From positions 1-5,960 of the forward strand of contig DATBIM010000134.1 of the NCBI GenBank assembly GCA_036556905.1: 5,960 nt of DNA, read 5' to 3'. How positions within the stretch are numbered: the first letter of the stretch is position 1; the number at the start of each line of letters is the position of its first letter. The position numbers were made by a program, and so were the translations under genes. The DNA comes from 40CM-4-69-5 sp036556905. Its GTDB lineage: Bacteria > Methylomirabilota > Methylomirabilia > Rokubacteriales > CSP1-6. Below the pieces are notes generated by a model that searched no databases, was not told the origin of the DNA, and saw only the letters and a program-made list of their open reading frames with translations. Shown piece after piece: positions 4,831 to 5,960 of this stretch.

Positions 4831-5960
4831 CGCGAGCCGAATAGCGCCCTTGACGCGCCCAGGTAGCGGGGAGAGTAGGCGACGATGTCCGTCAACGGAT
4901 CGGTGACCAGCTTCACGAGCCACACCACGGCCAGCCGCAGGCCATGGGCCCACACCAGGTAGGCCACCCGTCCGCCCACGACGATCATGGTCCACGCGAA
5001 CCAGGCCCGGGCCACCGGGGCCACCACCGCGGCCAGACCGGCCGTCGTCCACGTGTCGGCCTGGATCAGGTAGACGACCGGTATCAGGAGGTAGGCGCCG
5101 AGAATCATGCTCTTGTTGCGCGTGTTGTAGCCCAGCAGCGTCGCCTCTTTATCGTGGCAGGGAGGCTCCAGGATCGCGTGGCCGATCTGGCGAAGGAACA
5201 GCGCGGCCCAGCCCACCCACATGGCGGCGGTGAGATCCCAGAAGACCCACACGTAGCATCCGATGAAGGCGCTGGAGCTGATGATGTGGAACAGCTGGTT
5301 GACGGCGTTGCTGTGCGACGCGTGATGATCGTGCACCTTGCGTCGCATCACCTCGGCATAGAAGCTCTGAACGGCTCGGGGCACCGGCACCAGGCTCCCG
5401 AGCACCTCCTTCAGCAAGCCCACACGCATGCTCTTCTCCCTTCCCGGGTGGTCCTGGGCGCTCAACCACCACCCGTCCGCCTTCATCTTCCGGGCCGCCT
5501 CCAGGAGCTTGTCCTGCAGGGCCCCGTAATCGTCGGCCGCGAAGTCCATGCTGGCCAGACACCGGCCGGTGCCCACCCAGCTCAGCGTCATCCCCTCGGC
5601 GCGCAGGTAATACTGCAGGAGCCAGTTGTAGCGACCGGGCTCGGTGAAGAGCACGGTCCACACCGTGGCCAGATTCACCACCCGCAGGGGCAAGGCGGCA
5701 TCGGCCAGCCGCTGGTTGGTGGCCTGCGCCCACTCCGTACAGCGCTGGTTCATCGCCGCGTACTGCTCGGCGACCGCCGGCTGCGTCACCCACGTGAGAA
5801 ACTCGTTCATCGCCCCCATCACGACCGGGTGGGCCGAGAAGGTGCCGATCACGTAGGCGATCCGCATGGGGCGGTCGGGATCGAACCGCCGCATGAGCGC
5901 CGTCTTCCCGCACACCACGCCGATGGGCATGCCGCCGGCCACCGTCTTGCCGTAGACGAC
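4827..5960 (-). CDS. Class-III PLP aminotransferase (GSA aminomutase-like) fused to an Mpo1/DUF962-like membrane domain, C-terminal part
   Basis: The right edge cuts the gene, leaving 377 codons (numbered here from 5960). The first residues VVYGKTVAGGMPIG contain the PLP-binding lysine (K5), matching the GKIIGGGMPVG segment of HemL; GTFSAHPVVMGAM (39-51) matches the following phosphate-binding block of class-III aminotransferases. The small C-terminal domain ends near residue 165. HemL-type enzymes stop there, but this frame continues without interruption for about 210 residues. That extension has HDHHASHSNAVNQLFHI (210-226) and LRQIGHAILEPPCHDKEATL (256-275), then several membrane helices (about 227-260, 284-300, 305-340). 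The His/Asn motif plus Q-x-x-G-H-x-x-x-E-P resembles the Mpo1/DUF962 family, which in yeast includes an iron-dependent 2-hydroxy-fatty-acid dioxygenase. The fusion would tether the PLP enzyme to the membrane. Substrate unknown; true HemL function is unlikely. Confidence 0.82.
   Translation of the reverse strand, partial: VVYGKTVAGGMPIGVVCGKTALMRRFDPDRPMRIAYVIGTFSAHPVVMGAMNEFLTWVTQPAVAEQYAAMNQRCTEWAQATNQRLADAALPLRVVNLATVWTVLFTEPGRYNWLLQYYLRAEGMTLSWVGTGRCLASMDFAADDYGALQDKLLEAARKMKADGWWLSAQDHPGREKSMRVGLLKEVLGSLVPVPRAVQSFYAEVMRRKVHDHHASHSNAVNQLFHIISSSAFIGCYVWVFWDLTAAMWVGWAALFLRQIGHAILEPPCHDKEATLLGYNTRNKSMILGAYLLIPVVYLIQADTWTTAGLAAVVAPVARAWFAWTMIVVGGRVAYLVWAHGLRLAVVWLVKLVTDPLTDIVAYSPRYLGASRALFGSR

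Noticed and set aside
4831..5052. N-terminal extension of the PEMT-like frame up to 5052
   Set aside because: The extra 74 residues are Gly/Arg-rich shadow of the upstream gene, and the hydrophobic protein begins only around the TTG at 4830.
5149..5913. Second minus-strand frame of 254 codons over the aminotransferase fusion
   Set aside because: Arg/Gly/Ala-rich shadow; the overlapping frame holds the PLP lysine motif and membrane helices.

Overview
This is a compact, GC-rich (roughly two-thirds G+C by eye), almost fully coding chromosomal window. A periplasmic-type signal peptide without a lipobox, a molybdenum hydroxylase, a family-5 solute-binding protein and an enolase-superfamily enzyme together suggest a Gram-negative, metabolically versatile soil or sediment bacterium. 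A Rokubacteria-, NC10- or proteobacteria-like source would fit, but no marker gene fixes the taxon. I see no tRNA, rRNA, CRISPR array, insertion sequence or phage gene.

Layout. (1) Positions 1-645, minus strand: the N-terminal third of a xanthine/CO-dehydrogenase-family molybdopterin subunit, running off the left edge. (2) A divergent gap of about 100 bp with one candidate promoter. (3) 742-1482 and 1523-3052, plus strand: an HD-domain metalloprotein followed 40 bp later by an exported family-5 (peptide/nickel-type) ABC substrate-binding protein, probably one operon. (4) A 15-bp convergent junction at 3053-3067, with a GC hairpin next to and overlapping it. (5) 3068-5960, minus strand: three tightly packed genes, in transcription order a class-III PLP aminotransferase C-terminal part fused to a multi-helix membrane domain (cut by the right edge), a small membrane methyltransferase resembling eukaryotic PEMT, and a mandelate racemase/muconate lactonizing-type sugar-acid dehydratase-like enzyme.

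How they may work together. The plus-strand pair looks like uptake plus intracellular conversion of a small molecule, but no permease or ATPase is present, so the substrate-binding protein is an orphan here. The most unusual part is the right-hand end. An aminotransferase of the glutamate-1-semialdehyde aminomutase type carries a C-terminal membrane domain with the His/Asn and Q-x-x-G-H-x-x-x-E signature seen in Mpo1/DUF962 proteins, and it overlaps by 4 bases (TTGA) a PEMT-like phospholipid N-methyltransferase. That combination suggests membrane-associated amino-lipid or head-group chemistry; this is inference from sequence motifs and gene order. The HD protein is the second point of interest: it keeps six potential metal ligands with spacing largely like the PhnZ-type di-iron oxygenases rather than only the minimal HD motif.
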